From NCBI GenBank assembly GCA_003586115.2, contig QVOM02000023.1:433283-497282 (forward strand): a DNA stretch of 64,000 nt, read 5' to 3'. The position numbers and the translations under genes are program-made. This document shows positions 23,701-33,014 of the stretch, piece after piece. Position 1 is the first letter of the stretch; every line of letters starts with the position of its first letter. The notes below the pieces were generated by a model. The model searched no databases and had not been told where the DNA came from. It worked only from the letters and a program-made list of their open reading frames with translations. The DNA comes from Salvator merianae (taxonomy: Eukaryota > Chordata > Lepidosauria > Squamata > Teiidae).

Positions 23701-26700
23701 TCTCTGGCTTTTGATGATGGGGAACTATTTGTTTTCAACACCTTCCTTGTTTTGAAATTATGGTTTACTGCTATATTCATAAATTGCAGCATAACAAAGT
23801 AAGAATTTAACGACAGTGGGAATTAATTTAAACTGTGTTTCCCTTTCTGTTTCCCTTGCTTTGAAGTTATCTCCATGTCAGTCACTTTCTTCATCACCTT
23901 GCTTCTGGCACGAATATTTATTTAAAAAAATGGCTTCTTGCTATTCCATGGGAGTCGCACGCCTGGCCCAGAACCTAAAGGTTGTCCAGGTGGGGCAGCA
24001 ACAGTCCACGGTGGCTAGGAATGTCTCTCTGTGTCTTGGAGGGTTTGGTGCAGCATCACAGGCCAAAGGTGGCCACGAGAGGACGCCAGCTGGGGCAGAG
24101 CCTTCCTCTCCGGAGGCCCTCTGCCTTTTCTTTGCTGGCTGAAGGCCTCGGCTTCTGCTCATGCACCCATGAGATTGCCAGAGCCTCTCTCTGAGTGGTC
24201 CTGCAAGCCAAAAGCTCCAGGCCAGGACCGGCTCTCAGGCTGCCTACTGGGCCGCTCTAGCACTTCCTGGGGCTCACAAGCACGTCTCTTCTGGGAGAAG
24301 AGGGAGAGCGATGTCAGGGGGGATGGGAGCTGGAGGTGGCATGAAGGAGCAAAATATTTGGGGGCCTCCATGTCAGATGAATGGGGAACAAGGGAGGAAG
24401 AGGGCTTGAGGCTTCCATTGCCACCACGCTAGAGGGCCAGAGGCCATGCAGCCTCCCTTCCGCCCTCCACATCCTTGCACAGATCTTTATCCCTTGCAAT
24501 CTGTCCTCCTGAGAGTCTCTCAGTTCCTCTGTGAAGCTCACAAAGGCTCATATTTGTCTGTGGCTCCGGATAGGCAGTGAGGCTTTTGAAGTATGATTGT
24601 ATTTCTCGCAGCCTAGCGCCCAGATCTGCCCTGTGAGGCCCCCCTTTTCCACATGTAACGTCAGGGGTGCTGCTTTGGGGCTGTGGCAAACGTGCTCTCG
24701 CCTTTCCTCTTTCAGAGCCCTACACCTGCGGGGCCTGCGGGATCCAGTTCCAGTTCTACAACAACCTTCTGGAGCACATGCAGTCCCACGCGGGTGAGTT
24801 GGCCCGTTGCCCTTCCGCCCGGTGACTCAGGTTGTCTTCCAAGGGTTTAAAAATGCATAAGCCCACGCAGAACGATAAATTGCAAATGCATGCCTCTGAA
24901 AGATGGCCGCAAATACTCTTGAGCCAAAGGTGCAGAGTGGTAGTGTGTGACATGCCTCTTGAGGAAGGTGTTCCACACCAGGTTCCACCCCTGAACTGCC
25001 GAGGGACTCTGAGCAGGACTTCCTGACCTGGCCTGCAATGAGGGAAGCAAGCCATTGCGGACATTAATAGACCAACAGCTGCAGGTCTTCGAAGACCAGC
25101 ATATCTGGGTCTGGCCATCAGTAACCTGACAGCCACGTGGTGCCCAGTTGCTGCTCCCAGGTGGTCTTCCAGGGTGGCCCCAGGTAGAACGTACTGCCGT
25201 CGTCATTTCTGGAGGCCAGCAGAGCACAAGCCATTGTATCTGTGTGTTTATTTTTGTATTTCATTAAATTTGCATCCCACCCTTCACCTGAAAGTCCCAG
25301 GGCAGGTCACAACATTCAGTAAAAATGGAGCAAAAATTAATTAAAACATGACCCCCCTCCCCTGGCAGGATTACGCTCGAAGCTGTTCTTGCCAAATCCT
25401 TCTCTGCAGCTGCTGGACTGCTGGGGAGGAACCAGCTGGCATGTTTCAGGGGGCGCAAGATGTTCAAGACACGCCAGGCTGCCTTAGGCAGGAGCCACCA
25501 CATGGCCATGCGGGGGGGATCTTCCGCCTAACAGCCGTGAGGGCACCTACTGAAGCAACTCGCAGGCCCTTGAAGACTGGCAGCAGAGGGGAGCTGCAGT
25601 GCCTATTCGGAAGGGACACCAACCTGGGATGCACTTACAGCCTCATCCAGCGGCCCTCTTTGCGGAGCAGCCCCAAATGACCTTTAAATGACGTACATTT
25701 TGGTGGCATTTTTCTCCTAGAAGATAGACGTTTGGATGCTTTTCAGTGAATATACATTATGTATGTGTATTTCCTGCAAAATACACCTTTTGTGCACATC
25801 TTAAGCTAGAAAGGGAAGCCCGAGTCTGTTTGCTTTAAAAGGGAGGTGGAGAGAAATTCCCTTTCCTGTATCTGACTTAAGACACAGCAGGCCCCAGTGC
25901 CTCTTCCGCGCTGGTTGTAGGGCGCCCTGACAGAATCCAGCTTCACCAGGTTTAAAGTCAGCTTTGCCAGATTTCTGCCCTAACAGATGTGTTTACTGGA
26001 GCGGAGCTTGAATTATCCCCTTAGGCCAGGCAAGGGATAGGATCAGTCCCCGCTCCTTTCCCCTCTCTGCGGGCATGAGCATCAGGACTAAGTTCGGTGT
26101 CTCTCTTGTGCTCCGCAGCGGACAATGAGAACAGCCTTGCCTCCAACCAGCCCAGGTCGCCTCCATCCCTGGTGGAGGAGAAGTGGAAGCCACAGCCACA
26201 AAGGAACAACACCAACAACAGTGAGTCTCTGCCACTATTTAAGTCCTCCGGCGTGAGGACGGCGTCTTGATCCCGTCCAGCTGGGCACTCCACGGGCTGC
26301 CCGCTGGGCCTGTGGATGTGGGCATGCAAGAGGCACGCGCAGCCTTCCTGGGCCAGAAGTGCTTGCAGAGGAGTTCCAGCTGGTGGTTTTAGCTTCATTT
26401 CTCGGGGAGTGAAATCCACGCGGTGAGGCCTCCGGCCTGTGCTCCAAAGGCAGCTCTGCTGGGTGCTTTCAGCGCCAGTCTTTGCCACCTACCGCAGGCT
26501 TAGTGCCCAAACCAGAATGGTCAGTCTATGCAGGGGAGGCTGACGAAGATAAGCAGCAATACTGATACTTATTTCTTGAATTTCTAATCAACTTGTCAGG
26601 TAAAGGCCTCAGAGCAGGTACCAGCTAAATACCAGGTAATTTAAAGCAGTATAGGAACACAGGAGAACAAGAAAATCTGAATGATCAAAGGTGATGCCAA

Positions 26701-28906
26701 AATGCCTGACACACCTCGGGGGGGGGGCATTTAATAAACCAGGGGCCACCCCTGGGGAGGACCTTTCCTGTGCTGTCACGCCTCGTGCCTCAGGGGATGA
26801 AGCACCACTAGCAGAGCATCTTCTGGTGCCTTTAGAATCCAGCCAGTTCTGCTTCCGATGTTTGGCTCCTGGGCCGTGAGTCATGTCTGGTGAGAGGTGC
26901 CCATCGGTGATTCTGCTGCACGCAGCCTCAGAACAGCCTTCAAGAGCAGCCCCAGAAGTCACGTGCCAGACGCAAACGCCGCAGGGTTAGGATTTGGGTG
27001 TGTTAAACATAAGTGGCCCATCCAATGACCGGTGTGTCAATAAAGACCCAGGGAAATCAGGACTGCCAGCGGTACCAGCAGGGCCATCCCTATGGGTCTG
27101 GGCCTGGAAGTGGGGGCTGCCTGGCCTCTCTTCTTCTTCCCTTTCATGTGCTGGAGGGACTTTCTCCTCCTCCAAGAAGCTTTGGATGTGCGCAGAACAG
27201 CTGGGACCAGCTGGTGGTTTCTGGAAGCAGGGGCCAACGGTCTCTAGCAGCTGCTTCTGTGACTGCACGGTGGAAGTAGTTGCTTCTGGCTAAAAGTAAT
27301 GCTCTTGAATCACAGGCAAATAATATATTTTTAAAAGAGTTTTAAAGCTGGTTATGCCTTCTTCCTTCTCTCCTCCTCCTGCTTTGCTGCAGCCTCAGCC
27401 AGCAGTTCCTTGTCCAACAGTACCATTCCAGAGAAGGAGCGGCAGAACATCGCGGAGCGGCTGCTGCGGGTCATGTGTGCCGACCTGGGAACGCTAAGCG
27501 TGGTGAGCGGGAAGGAGTTCATCAAGCTGGCCCAGACGCTCGTGGACAGCGGTGCCCGCTATGGTGCCTTCTCGGTTACTGAGATCCTGGGCAACTTCAA
27601 CACGCTGGCCCTCAAGCATTTGCCCCGCATGTACAACCAGGTGAAAGTGAAGGTCACTTGTGCCCTTGGCAGCAACGCCTGCCTGGGCATTGGCGTGACC
27701 TGCCATTCCCAAAGCATTGGCTCCGACTCTTGCTACATCCTGACAGCGTACCAGGCTGAAGGCAGCAGCATCAAGAATTATGTGCTGGGCATCAAGGGTG
27801 TGGACACTCGGGACAACGGAGACTTGGTCCACCACTGGGTACAGAACGTCTTGTCTGAGTTTGTGATGTCAGAGATCCGGACAGTTTACGTCACAGACTG
27901 CAGAGTGACCTCCTCGGCGTTCTCGAAGGCAGGCATGTGCTTGCGCTGCTCTGCGTGCGCATTGAACTCCGTTGTGCAGAGTGTGTTGAGCAGGCGGACT
28001 CTCCAGGCACGCAACATGCACGAGGTCATTGAACTGCTGAACGTCTGTGAGGACCTGGCCGGCTCGGCGGGCATTGCCAAGGAGACCTTTGGCTCCCTAG
28101 AGGAGACTTCACCCCCGCCCTGCTGGAACTCAGTCACGGAGTCCCTGCTGCTTGTTCACGAACGCTATGAGCAGATCTGTGAGTTCTACAGTCGTGCAAA
28201 GAAAATGAACCTCATCCAGAACCTCAACAAGCATCTGCTCAGCAACCTGGCAGCCATCTTGGCTCCTGTGAAGCAAGCCGTCATCGAGCTGAGCAGCGAG
28301 AGCCGGCCGACCTTGCAGCTGGTGCTGCCGACCTACGTGAAGCTGGAGAAACTGTTCACATCCAAGGCCAATGACGCGGGCATTGTCAGCAAGCTGTGCC
28401 ATCTCTTCTTGGAAGCGCTGAAGGAGAACTTCAAGGTCCACTCAGCACACAAAGTGGCCATGATCCTGGATCCTCAGCAGAAGCTGCGCCCGGTCCCACC
28501 GTACCAGCACGAGGAGATCATCGGCAAAGTGTGTGAGCTGATCAACGAGGTGAAGGAGTCTTGGGCTGAGGAGGCAGAGTTCGAGCCTTCCACCAAAAAG
28601 TCACGGACATCGAGTGAGAGCTCACCAACTCACGAGGAAGACCGGCTGGGCAAAAATGAAGTTTATGACTACTTGCAGGAGCCCGTCTTTCCCACAGCGC
28701 CCGACCTCTTTCAGTACTGGTCCTGCGTGACTCAGAAGCATACAAAACTTGCTAAGCTGGCATTCTGGCTCCTGGCGGTGCCTGCTGTGGGGGCCAGAAG
28801 CAATTGTGTAAATATGTGTGAACAAGCCCTCTTGATCAAGAGGCGTCGGCTCCTGAGTCCCGAGGATATGAACAAGCTCATGTTCTTGAAGTCCAACATG
28901 CTTTAA
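2646..28906 (+). CDS. ZNF618: ZNF618, zinc finger protein 618 (3' part; 11 exons in the window)
   Basis: This is a spliced CDS that begins upstream of the window. The exons are 2646-2723, 3821-3859, 5525-5614, 7099-7176, 9156-9245, 13124-13315, 16743-16826, 19773-19817 (probable cassette), 24716-24793, 26119-26220 and 27393-28906. Together they give about 795 residues and a TAA stop. Four C2H2 fingers of an unusual type (cores GKKYKYY, GKKYKYY, GKQYKYY, GIQFQFY) are followed by a long hAT-transposase-like domain ending LMFLKSNML. That combination is characteristic of ZNF618. The family protein is nuclear and has been reported to bind the 5-hydroxymethylcytosine reader UHRF2 and help it recognise DNA; this role is known from mammals, not read here. 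Every internal exon starts and ends in phase 1. The start codon and N-terminal exons are not in the window. I am confident of the gene; exon 8 inclusion and the exact isoform are less certain. Confidence 0.95.
3821..3859 (+). CDS. ZNF618: ZNF618 exon, short linker between fingers 1 and 2
   Basis: This 39-nt exon has acceptor ctctgcgtag and an ideal donor GTAAGT at 3860. It is phase 1-1 and encodes DTEAASGEGASPG. It joins finger 1 to finger 2 without a frame change. Its small size and symmetric phase make it potentially skippable. The Ser/Gly/acidic composition suggests a flexible spacer. Confidence 0.9.
3860..5524 (+). other. ZNF618 intron
   Basis: It holds a poly(G) run at about 4,044-4,057, the L2 fragment at 4,075-4,215 and a short (GGCA)n run near 4,467-4,480. 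Nothing else was recognised. The 2,724-3,820 intron just before it is likewise empty of recognisable features. Confidence 0.6.
4075..4215 (+). mobile_element. L2-type 3' end fragment
   Basis: The text gtgacccaccctgagatctt followed by ggatataggacgggatagaa and a (AAAT)n-like tail is the usual shape of reptile L2 3' ends. The element is intronic, in ZNF618. Confidence 0.5.
5525..5614 (+). CDS. ZNF618: ZNF618 exon, C2H2 finger 2
   Basis: The exon is 90 nt, phase 1-1, with acceptor ctctctcctccttacag and donor GTGAGT. It encodes NNFRYTCDICGKKYKYYSC and then FQEHRDLHAVD, a complete C2H2 finger with the same KYKYY core as finger 1. The two exons look like products of an ancient exon duplication. Confidence 0.95.
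5615..7098 (+). other. ZNF618 intron
   Basis: No exon was recognised. Two similar phrases in the same orientation, gtagccctaaaccatagttt (near 5,680) and gttgccctaaagtgtagttt (near 5,970), may be remnants of a DNA-element end. This is too weak to name. Confidence 0.4.
7099..7176 (+). CDS. ZNF618: ZNF618 exon, acidic linker between fingers 2 and 3
   Basis: The exon is 78 nt, phase 1-1, with acceptor ctcctcttgcag and donor GTATGA. It encodes DPYDQAMVAKEEVKEEEPEP then FQKIGP. The stretch is strongly acidic, and its VKEEEPEP core resembles a SUMO-consensus context (psi-K-x-E: VKEE). The SUMO idea is inference. From memory, the mammalian protein has a few extra residues just before this point that I could not find here. 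Confidence 0.9.
7177..9155 (+). other. ZNF618 intron
   Basis: GC-rich, with a poly(C) run at about 7,787-7,796. No repeat family or exon was recognised. Confidence 0.5.
9156..9245 (+). CDS. ZNF618: ZNF618 exon, C2H2 finger 3
   Basis: The exon is 90 nt, phase 1-1, with acceptor cctttttctttgcag and donor GTGAGT. It encodes TGNYTCEFCGKQYKYYTPYQ and EHVALHAPI, a full C2H2 finger (C-X2-C-X12-H-X3-H) of the same subtype as fingers 1 and 2. Confidence 0.95.
10560..11191 (-). mobile_element. CR1 LINE, 5'-truncated 3' end
   Basis: A - strand open frame at 10,636-11,191 encodes the CR1 ORF2 C-terminus ([20 protein letters not shown] ... [20 protein letters not shown] ... [16 protein letters not shown]). 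The element ends at 10,560 in the typical CR1 tail, agaatcatagaatcatcgag read from the + strand. It is nearly identical in content to the copy at 42,710-43,342. It keeps CGA where the other copy has TGA. It is intronic, in ZNF618. Confidence 0.93.
12005..12085 (-). mobile_element. L2-type 3' end fragment (weak)
   Basis: The text gttcatttatatgctgccct followed by a cagggccgctcaca-like stretch is the inverted L2 3' end pattern. Short and degenerate. Confidence 0.35.
12715..12840 (+). mobile_element. L2-type 3' end fragment
   Basis: It ends in gacggtatataaaactctaa and an A-rich tail after a T-rich lead-in, like other L2 3' ends in this window. It lies in the long ZNF618 intron before the 13,124 exon. 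Confidence 0.4.
13124..13315 (+). CDS. ZNF618: ZNF618 exon, Ser/Pro/Arg-rich linker
   Basis: The exon is 192 nt (64 codons), phase 1-1. The acceptor is CAG at 13121-13123 and the donor GTACGA at 13316. It encodes YSRSPLFVAVKTQASQSGKK, a stretch with IIRCSALLHRTP, and MFRTPNSGSPGSKATT. It is basic and Ser/Pro-rich and probably disordered, with several SP/TP sites. It matches the region between fingers 3 and 4 of mammalian ZNF618. An acceptor 28 nt upstream (CAG at 13093-13095) would put TAG in frame at once, so the downstream acceptor is used. Confidence 0.88.
13316..16742 (+). other. ZNF618 intron
   Basis: A GC-rich start with a poly(C) run near 13,488-13,498, then unremarkable sequence. No repeat family was confidently recognised. 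Confidence 0.5.
16743..16826 (+). CDS. ZNF618: ZNF618 exon with NAGNAG acceptor
   Basis: This 84-nt exon is phase 1-1 with donor GTACGT. It encodes AESAFSRRVESKMQNNLEET and NSSSQNSS. The acceptor is the tandem CAGCAG at 16740-16745. Splicing at the first AG gives the Ala-Glu reading; splicing at the second removes one codon. Both keep the frame. The sequence is Ser/Asn-rich and probably unstructured. Confidence 0.9.
16827..19772 (+). other. ZNF618 intron
   Basis: No feature recognised. The 225-codon ORF at 18,857-19,534 and the antisense ORF at 16,696-17,319 have no family resemblance and no splice support. Confidence 0.5.
19773..19817 (+). CDS. ZNF618: ZNF618 probable 45-nt cassette exon
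   Basis: This exon is proposed from the splice signals. There is a long pyrimidine tract ending ctctctttctttgcag, then 45 nt open in the expected frame, then a perfect AAA|GTAAGT donor. It is phase 1-1 like its neighbours and encodes ETASPLVSNPLPLLQ, a short Pro/Leu-rich insert just before finger 4. Skipping it joins the upstream exon directly to finger 4 in frame (..NSSEPYTC). I do not firmly recall this peptide from a described isoform, so it may be a lineage- or tissue-specific cassette. Confidence 0.6.
19818..24715 (+). other. ZNF618 intron
   Basis: AT-rich at 20,200-20,600. The stretch near 21,545-21,640 (gggtcagtggtccatcaggt) vaguely resembles a CR1/L3 3' end. Nothing else was recognised in nearly 5 kb. 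Confidence 0.5.
24716..24793 (+). CDS. ZNF618: ZNF618 exon, C2H2 finger 4
   Basis: The exon is 78 nt, phase 1-1, with acceptor cctttcctctttcag and donor GTGAGT. It encodes PYTCGACGIQFQFYNNLLEH and MQSHA. This is a C2H2 finger with the divergent core IQFQFY, matching the fourth finger of ZNF618. Confidence 0.95.
25228..25345 (-). mobile_element. L2-type 3' end fragment
   Basis: The text atttcattaaatttgcatcc followed by cacccttcacctg..cccagggcaggtcacaac is the inverted L2 3' end signature. It is intronic, in ZNF618. Confidence 0.45.
26119..26220 (+). CDS. ZNF618: ZNF618 exon, linker before the transposase-like domain
   Basis: The exon is 102 nt (34 codons), phase 1-1, with acceptor tgctccgcag and donor GTGAGT at 26221. 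It encodes DNENSLASNQPRSPPSLVEE followed by KWKPQPQRNNTNN, an Asn/Gln-rich low-complexity spacer between finger 4 and the C-terminal domain. Confidence 0.92.
27393..28906 (+). CDS. ZNF618: ZNF618 terminal exon, hAT-transposase-like C-terminal domain
   Basis: The exon is 1,514 nt and encodes about 503 residues to the TAA at 28904-28906, with no intron. It opens with an Ser-rich stretch and IPEKERQNIAERLLRVMCAD. It continues through VTDCRV and CLRCSACALNSVVQSVLS, then CWNSVTESLLLVHERYEQIC, a hAT-type helical segment with the conserved Trp. A helical region with MILDPQQKLRPVPPYQ follows, then an acidic basic-rich hinge (KKSRTSSESSPTHEEDR). The end is the hAT dimerisation-like block (VYDYLQEPVF to SPEDMNKLMFLKSNML) with FQYWSC and WLLAVPAVGARS. 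ZNF618 is known as a domesticated hAT relative. The single long exon fits capture of an intronless transposase gene. The domain is expected to serve protein contacts, not transposition. Confidence 0.96.
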
Positions 28907-29183
28907 AACTCAGTGGTGGGAGGGGGGAGAGGGAGGGGAGGGGGGAACAGCCCCCTTCCAGAAGGCATCCCATCCTCCACACACAAAACACTGTTTCAAA
29001 CCAAGAACCCCATTTAAGTTCTAAACACTGTGGACCTCATTTTGAATGCCCTGGGAAGCAACAAAAAAGTGCTTTTTATAGATATATAGATATATATTAA
29101 TATGTATATAAAAAGCTACCTTTGAAAGGCACCCTGGGTGAGTGCTGGAGGGGCCCCTTGGCTAGCAGACCTCCTTCCCTTAG

Positions 29184-29185
<2 letters not shown>

Positions 29186-29217
<32 letters not shown>
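29186..29217 (+). repeat. (GT)16 microsatellite
   Basis: Uninterrupted GT dinucleotide run in the ZNF618 3' UTR. It is likely length-polymorphic. Confidence 0.95.
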
Positions 29218-29219
<2 letters not shown>

Positions 29220-32200
29220 ACGAACGTGGCAACAAATCCGCGTATTCTCCAAGAAGGCAGCAGACCAAAGGGCTGCTCCACTCGGATGTCTTCAGGCAGC
29301 TGTGTTTCTAAATCAACTTGAAGGGTTATTTTGTGCTTTTCCTTTAGATCTCCTCCCGTTGTCCCCGGCCCTCCTGCCAAGGACAGTCACGCCCCAATCC
29401 ACACTGGGCGTTGCTCCTGGGGTCCCGAGGGCCCTTCCCCTCTCAGCCTGCCAGTCTGCAGGGACTCTGGTGGCCCTTAGACTTCAGGAAGGGAGCGCTG
29501 GAGGAAAGGGCATTACCGGTGCATTTGTTTTCTGCGAGGGCAAAAGCTCTTTCTGATTTGCCTGTCTTTGAGTTGGGTAGACTTTAGCTTTTTTTTTTTC
29601 TACAAAGAAGTTTGATTACAGCAAAGAATGTCAGTAATAATTTGGCTTTAGACAGAAATGCCCTCCTCACGTTAAAGGCCCGTGGGACACTCCGCTCCCT
29701 GGCATGTGGCACCATGGTTTCGGCAGTGTGGAAGCCAGCACCCAGACAAAAGTTCCTGGGGCGATGACAGGACGGGGGCCTTGGGTAGAAATGCTGCTGC
29801 GTTTTGTGACCTCTCGACAGCCACGCTGCGGCCTAGGAATGCTTTTGCTCCTGAACGCCCGCACCGTGTCCACCTCCAGAGCCATAGGGGAGCTCTTCGG
29901 GCAGTTGCTCTTCAAGCAAGAAGCGATTCCTGGCATCACTCTGCGTAGGGACGGCGCAAAAGGTAAGCAGAGCAGCTTGGCCTGAGAGCCCTCCGCGGGG
30001 ACGCACCTGGGGTGGGCTGCTGCGCCTGCTCCCTCGAGGCGTCTTTTCCTTTCCCCCAGAGTGGTAAGTGGCAAATGTCTAGCTGCACAGCCCCAAGTAA
30101 CAGCGGTGGCTGCCCTGAAGAGGGTTTTGGCAGGGAGTGGGAAGTGGATTGCGGGGGGCTTGGCAAGTCGGCTTCCCTCCTGACTGCCGCTACCACTGGG
30201 TTGAGCAAGAGGAGGAGGAAGCAGTCCAGAGCCCGTGCTTTCCTCCTCTCTTGCTCCCCCCCTGAAACTTTATGAGGTCTCAGGCCTGGCCTGGGCGCCT
30301 GGGTACTTGTGCCCCTCCTACCTCTGGGATTGAGTGCCTCCAGGGTTTTCTTTTGTGCCAGTCGCAGCAGGCCACAGCTAGTAAACCACAGGGACGACCA
30401 CGGCATCTTGATGTTGGCGGGTTAAGGAGGGAGGGAGGGAGGCAGGGAGGGGCCCAGTGAAGCGCCAGGCTGCTTTGTAACTCTTGAGTGGCTCCAGCAC
30501 TTCATGGACAAAGCCGCTTCCCTAGGAGGGCTGCCCCTCGCCAGGCTGACCTGGCACTTTAAGGCCTCATGGCTCTTTCCTTCCTTGCCACAGAGATTTT
30601 AGGGAAAGCTGTCCTCCTTGACGGCCAAAGGGGAGGTTTTCCGAAAGTGCCCGCCGTCGCCCGTGGCTTTAGCTGTGGAGGCTGAGGAAGGCAACCTTGA
30701 CCTTTGCTGCTTCTCCAGCTCATCTCTGTTGAGTTTTGTGCCACCAACCCACCCCGTCCTCTGTTCAAGCAGCTTTGTCGAAGCCCAAACTGAAGTTTGA
30801 ACACCACAGGCCATACAACCTCTTTGCCTCCAAGAAACCCTTTCTCCTTCCGTCACAGGCCTCGGGCAGCATGAGAGAAGGCGCTCCTGGGTACAACCCT
30901 GCTGTGGCCTTTGGGCAGTGGGGGGGGGGGTCACTTCTTTGCCTGGGAGTGCCAGGGGCACTTTCCAAGGGAAAGTGATGCTGAGCGGCCTTGTCCTAAA
31001 GGGGCAGGGTCTGGCACCCCGTGAGATTGTGGGGGATGGGGCAGTGTGTGTAAAGAACCAAGTTCACATGCCATTCCAAACAGAAGGCCCAGGCAACCTT
31101 CAGAGGGTTTTGCTAGTTTGTTCCCAGTGCTGCTAGAGATAGCTGTGCTCAATGCTGTCTGCATTGCAGTTATTCCTGATGGTTGTGCAGTCCAAATTCA
31201 AATCCTAACCCAGGATTTAGGGATCAACAAGATCTCTTTGGGGAACAGGGCAAATTCCATGGGATGCTGCTTTAGCAGTTCTGGAATCTTGCCTATTCTG
31301 ATGTCTTCCAAATACTTATTGAGTTTCTTGCACACCTATGACTAGTGGAGCGTCTGTGGTTTTTCTTGCCAGATTACCATACATAGATCTTGCTCTTGTG
31401 TGATTTTTCTCCAGTTCTTTCTCAGTTCTACTTTCCCCTGGGACAACCACATGTATTACTGTAAGTACTAATATTAAATCACCTTTTTTGGGGAACTCAA
31501 GGTGATTGACAGAAGTGTACAAAAGAACCCTTTTTAATAAACACCCCCCAGCATTGTCGGCCTCGTTCAGATGGGCTCTCCAAGCACCATTATGTGCCTC
31601 AGAAAAGAGCAGCGATCTTTGCACCTGGAGGGGGGTGGGGCATGCTGAGGGCACAGCTGCTTTAGGGATGCAGGCACTGACGGAGCAAACTGGGGAAATG
31701 CGTTTGAAGGAAACCGGGTGTCACTGGTCTTTTGTTTGAAAGCATGTTTTTAAAATTCCCCAAAGTCCTTCAAACTCCCCTGCGGCGTGCAGGTGGAGGG
31801 CAGGGTCTTTACGCACTCCCAGAGGAGCCTGCTGCTGGAAAGGGAATTTGGCTGCAGATGGCGCTGCTTCCCCACGTGGAGAAGAAGGGAAGCTGCTTTG
31901 GGGCATTTCCGCCAGAGATCTGACTGTTCCCCAACTCAGAGGCGACCAGCTAGAACGGAGGACCCCCCCCATCCTCTCAGGTGCACCCAGGGCTTCTCCG
32001 GGTGGCTAGGTTCTCTTCCCAGGAGAAGGCCTCCTCTTGCCCCCCCCCCAGCAGCTGATGAGGTGCTGAAAAGCTGTCGGCCAGCATTTGTCATGGTGGG
32101 GACTGGGGATGCAGGAGCTGGGAGGTTGCTGGGAGGGGGCTGCTAGAAATGTCTTCAGGGGAGGTCTCTCTTCTCCTGGCAGTGCATGCCCTACTTCCGT

Positions 32201-32609
32201 GTTCCAGGCAATACCAAGAGACGCAGCGTCGGTTTGCATCTCGTTCTACCTGAGAAGGTTTCAGAAATCTAACATCATCTTTCAAGGAAGAAAAAGATGA
32301 CAGAAAAAAAGTTTTAAAAATATATACAAAAATATTTTTTAGGGCAGAGTTTTCTACAGGTATTAATGAATATTTTTCTTAATCCTTATAAGTTTTACTG
32401 TGTTTAATATTTCTTAATACCGGTAGCATTAATTTATACTTTTGTAGCAACACACTATTTTTATAATAACGCCACCACTGGCTTGTCTTCATGATTGGAA
32501 GGGATGGGGTGGGTGGGAAATGTTAAATGGGGGCCTCGGACCCTCCTGCTGAACCATGTACTGTATTTAAAAAGAGAAAAGTTATCTACTGTCACGCTTG
32601 CTGTGTGTT

Positions 32610-32615
32610 AATAAA
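32610..32615 (+). promoter_or_regulatory. poly(A) signal AATAAA, ZNF618 proximal
   Basis: Perfect AATAAA on the + strand near the end of an AT-rich 3' UTR. Cleavage would be expected 10-30 nt downstream. Confidence 0.6.
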
Positions 32616-32660
32616 CAAGGAAAAAAACCCTCTTCTGCCAAGACTTCCCTGTTGGTGTGG

Positions 32661-32666
32661 AATAAA
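32661..32666 (+). promoter_or_regulatory. poly(A) signal AATAAA, ZNF618 distal
   Basis: Second perfect AATAAA, 51 nt after the first. A TGTTCTG stretch and a GT-rich/G-rich run (gggggtgggggg) follow within about 60 nt, which resembles a downstream processing element. Confidence 0.6.
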
Positions 32667-32880
32667 GGACTTCAAATGCGCACATGTTCTGAAGCAGGCA
32701 GCGTTGTCCTTCCGGGGGTGGGGGGGCACTGTGGGGATTGGTCCTCTGCCACACTTTTAACAGTCATGCCTAGATCGGTGTAGATGTACCTTGACCCTTG
32801 CGCTTAAGGGGAGGGCTCTAGCTGCCCAGTGTGGGTAGATGTTGTCATAAAACTGTGCCTGGCACACTTGCATTCAGACC

Positions 32881-32919
32881 CTGCCCTGCCCTGCCCTGCC
32901 CTGCCCTGCCCTGCCCTGC
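32881..32919 (+). repeat. (CTGCC)n short tandem repeat
   Basis: Almost eight perfect CTGCC units lie in the short interval between the convergent ZNF618 and nvd 3' ends. Confidence 0.95.
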
Positions 32920-33008
32920 AGAGGTCTTTGCCAAGGCTCAGCAGCTGCTGCACTGCTTTCCTTTTGCCAAGAGTGGCAAAGGTAGTGGCACTAAAAATGC
33001 TTTGGAGA

Positions 33009-33014
33009 TTTATT
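33009..33014 (-). promoter_or_regulatory. candidate nvd poly(A) signal
   Basis: TTTATT on the + strand is AATAAA on the - strand, about 700 nt past the nvd stop codon. It is the only perfect hexamer I noticed in that stretch. This makes the nvd 3' UTR about 0.7 kb and leaves roughly 320 bp between the two convergent genes. Confidence 0.45.

Larger units (their letters stand above)
24794..27392 (+). other. ZNF618 last two introns
   Basis: These are the introns 24,794-26,118 and 26,221-27,392, on either side of the 26,119-26,220 exon. Apart from the L2 fragment at 25,228-25,345 nothing was recognised. Confidence 0.5.
28907..32690 (+). other. ZNF618: ZNF618 3' UTR
   Basis: This stretch is non-coding after the TAA stop. 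It contains a (TA)-rich run at about 29,077-29,111, a (GT)16 repeat at 29,186-29,217 and an AT-rich stretch at 32,300-32,470. It ends near two AATAAA signals at 32,610 and 32,661. No ORF in it resembles a protein I know. The 3' boundary is inferred from the poly(A) signals alone, and earlier sites may also be used. Confidence 0.65.
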
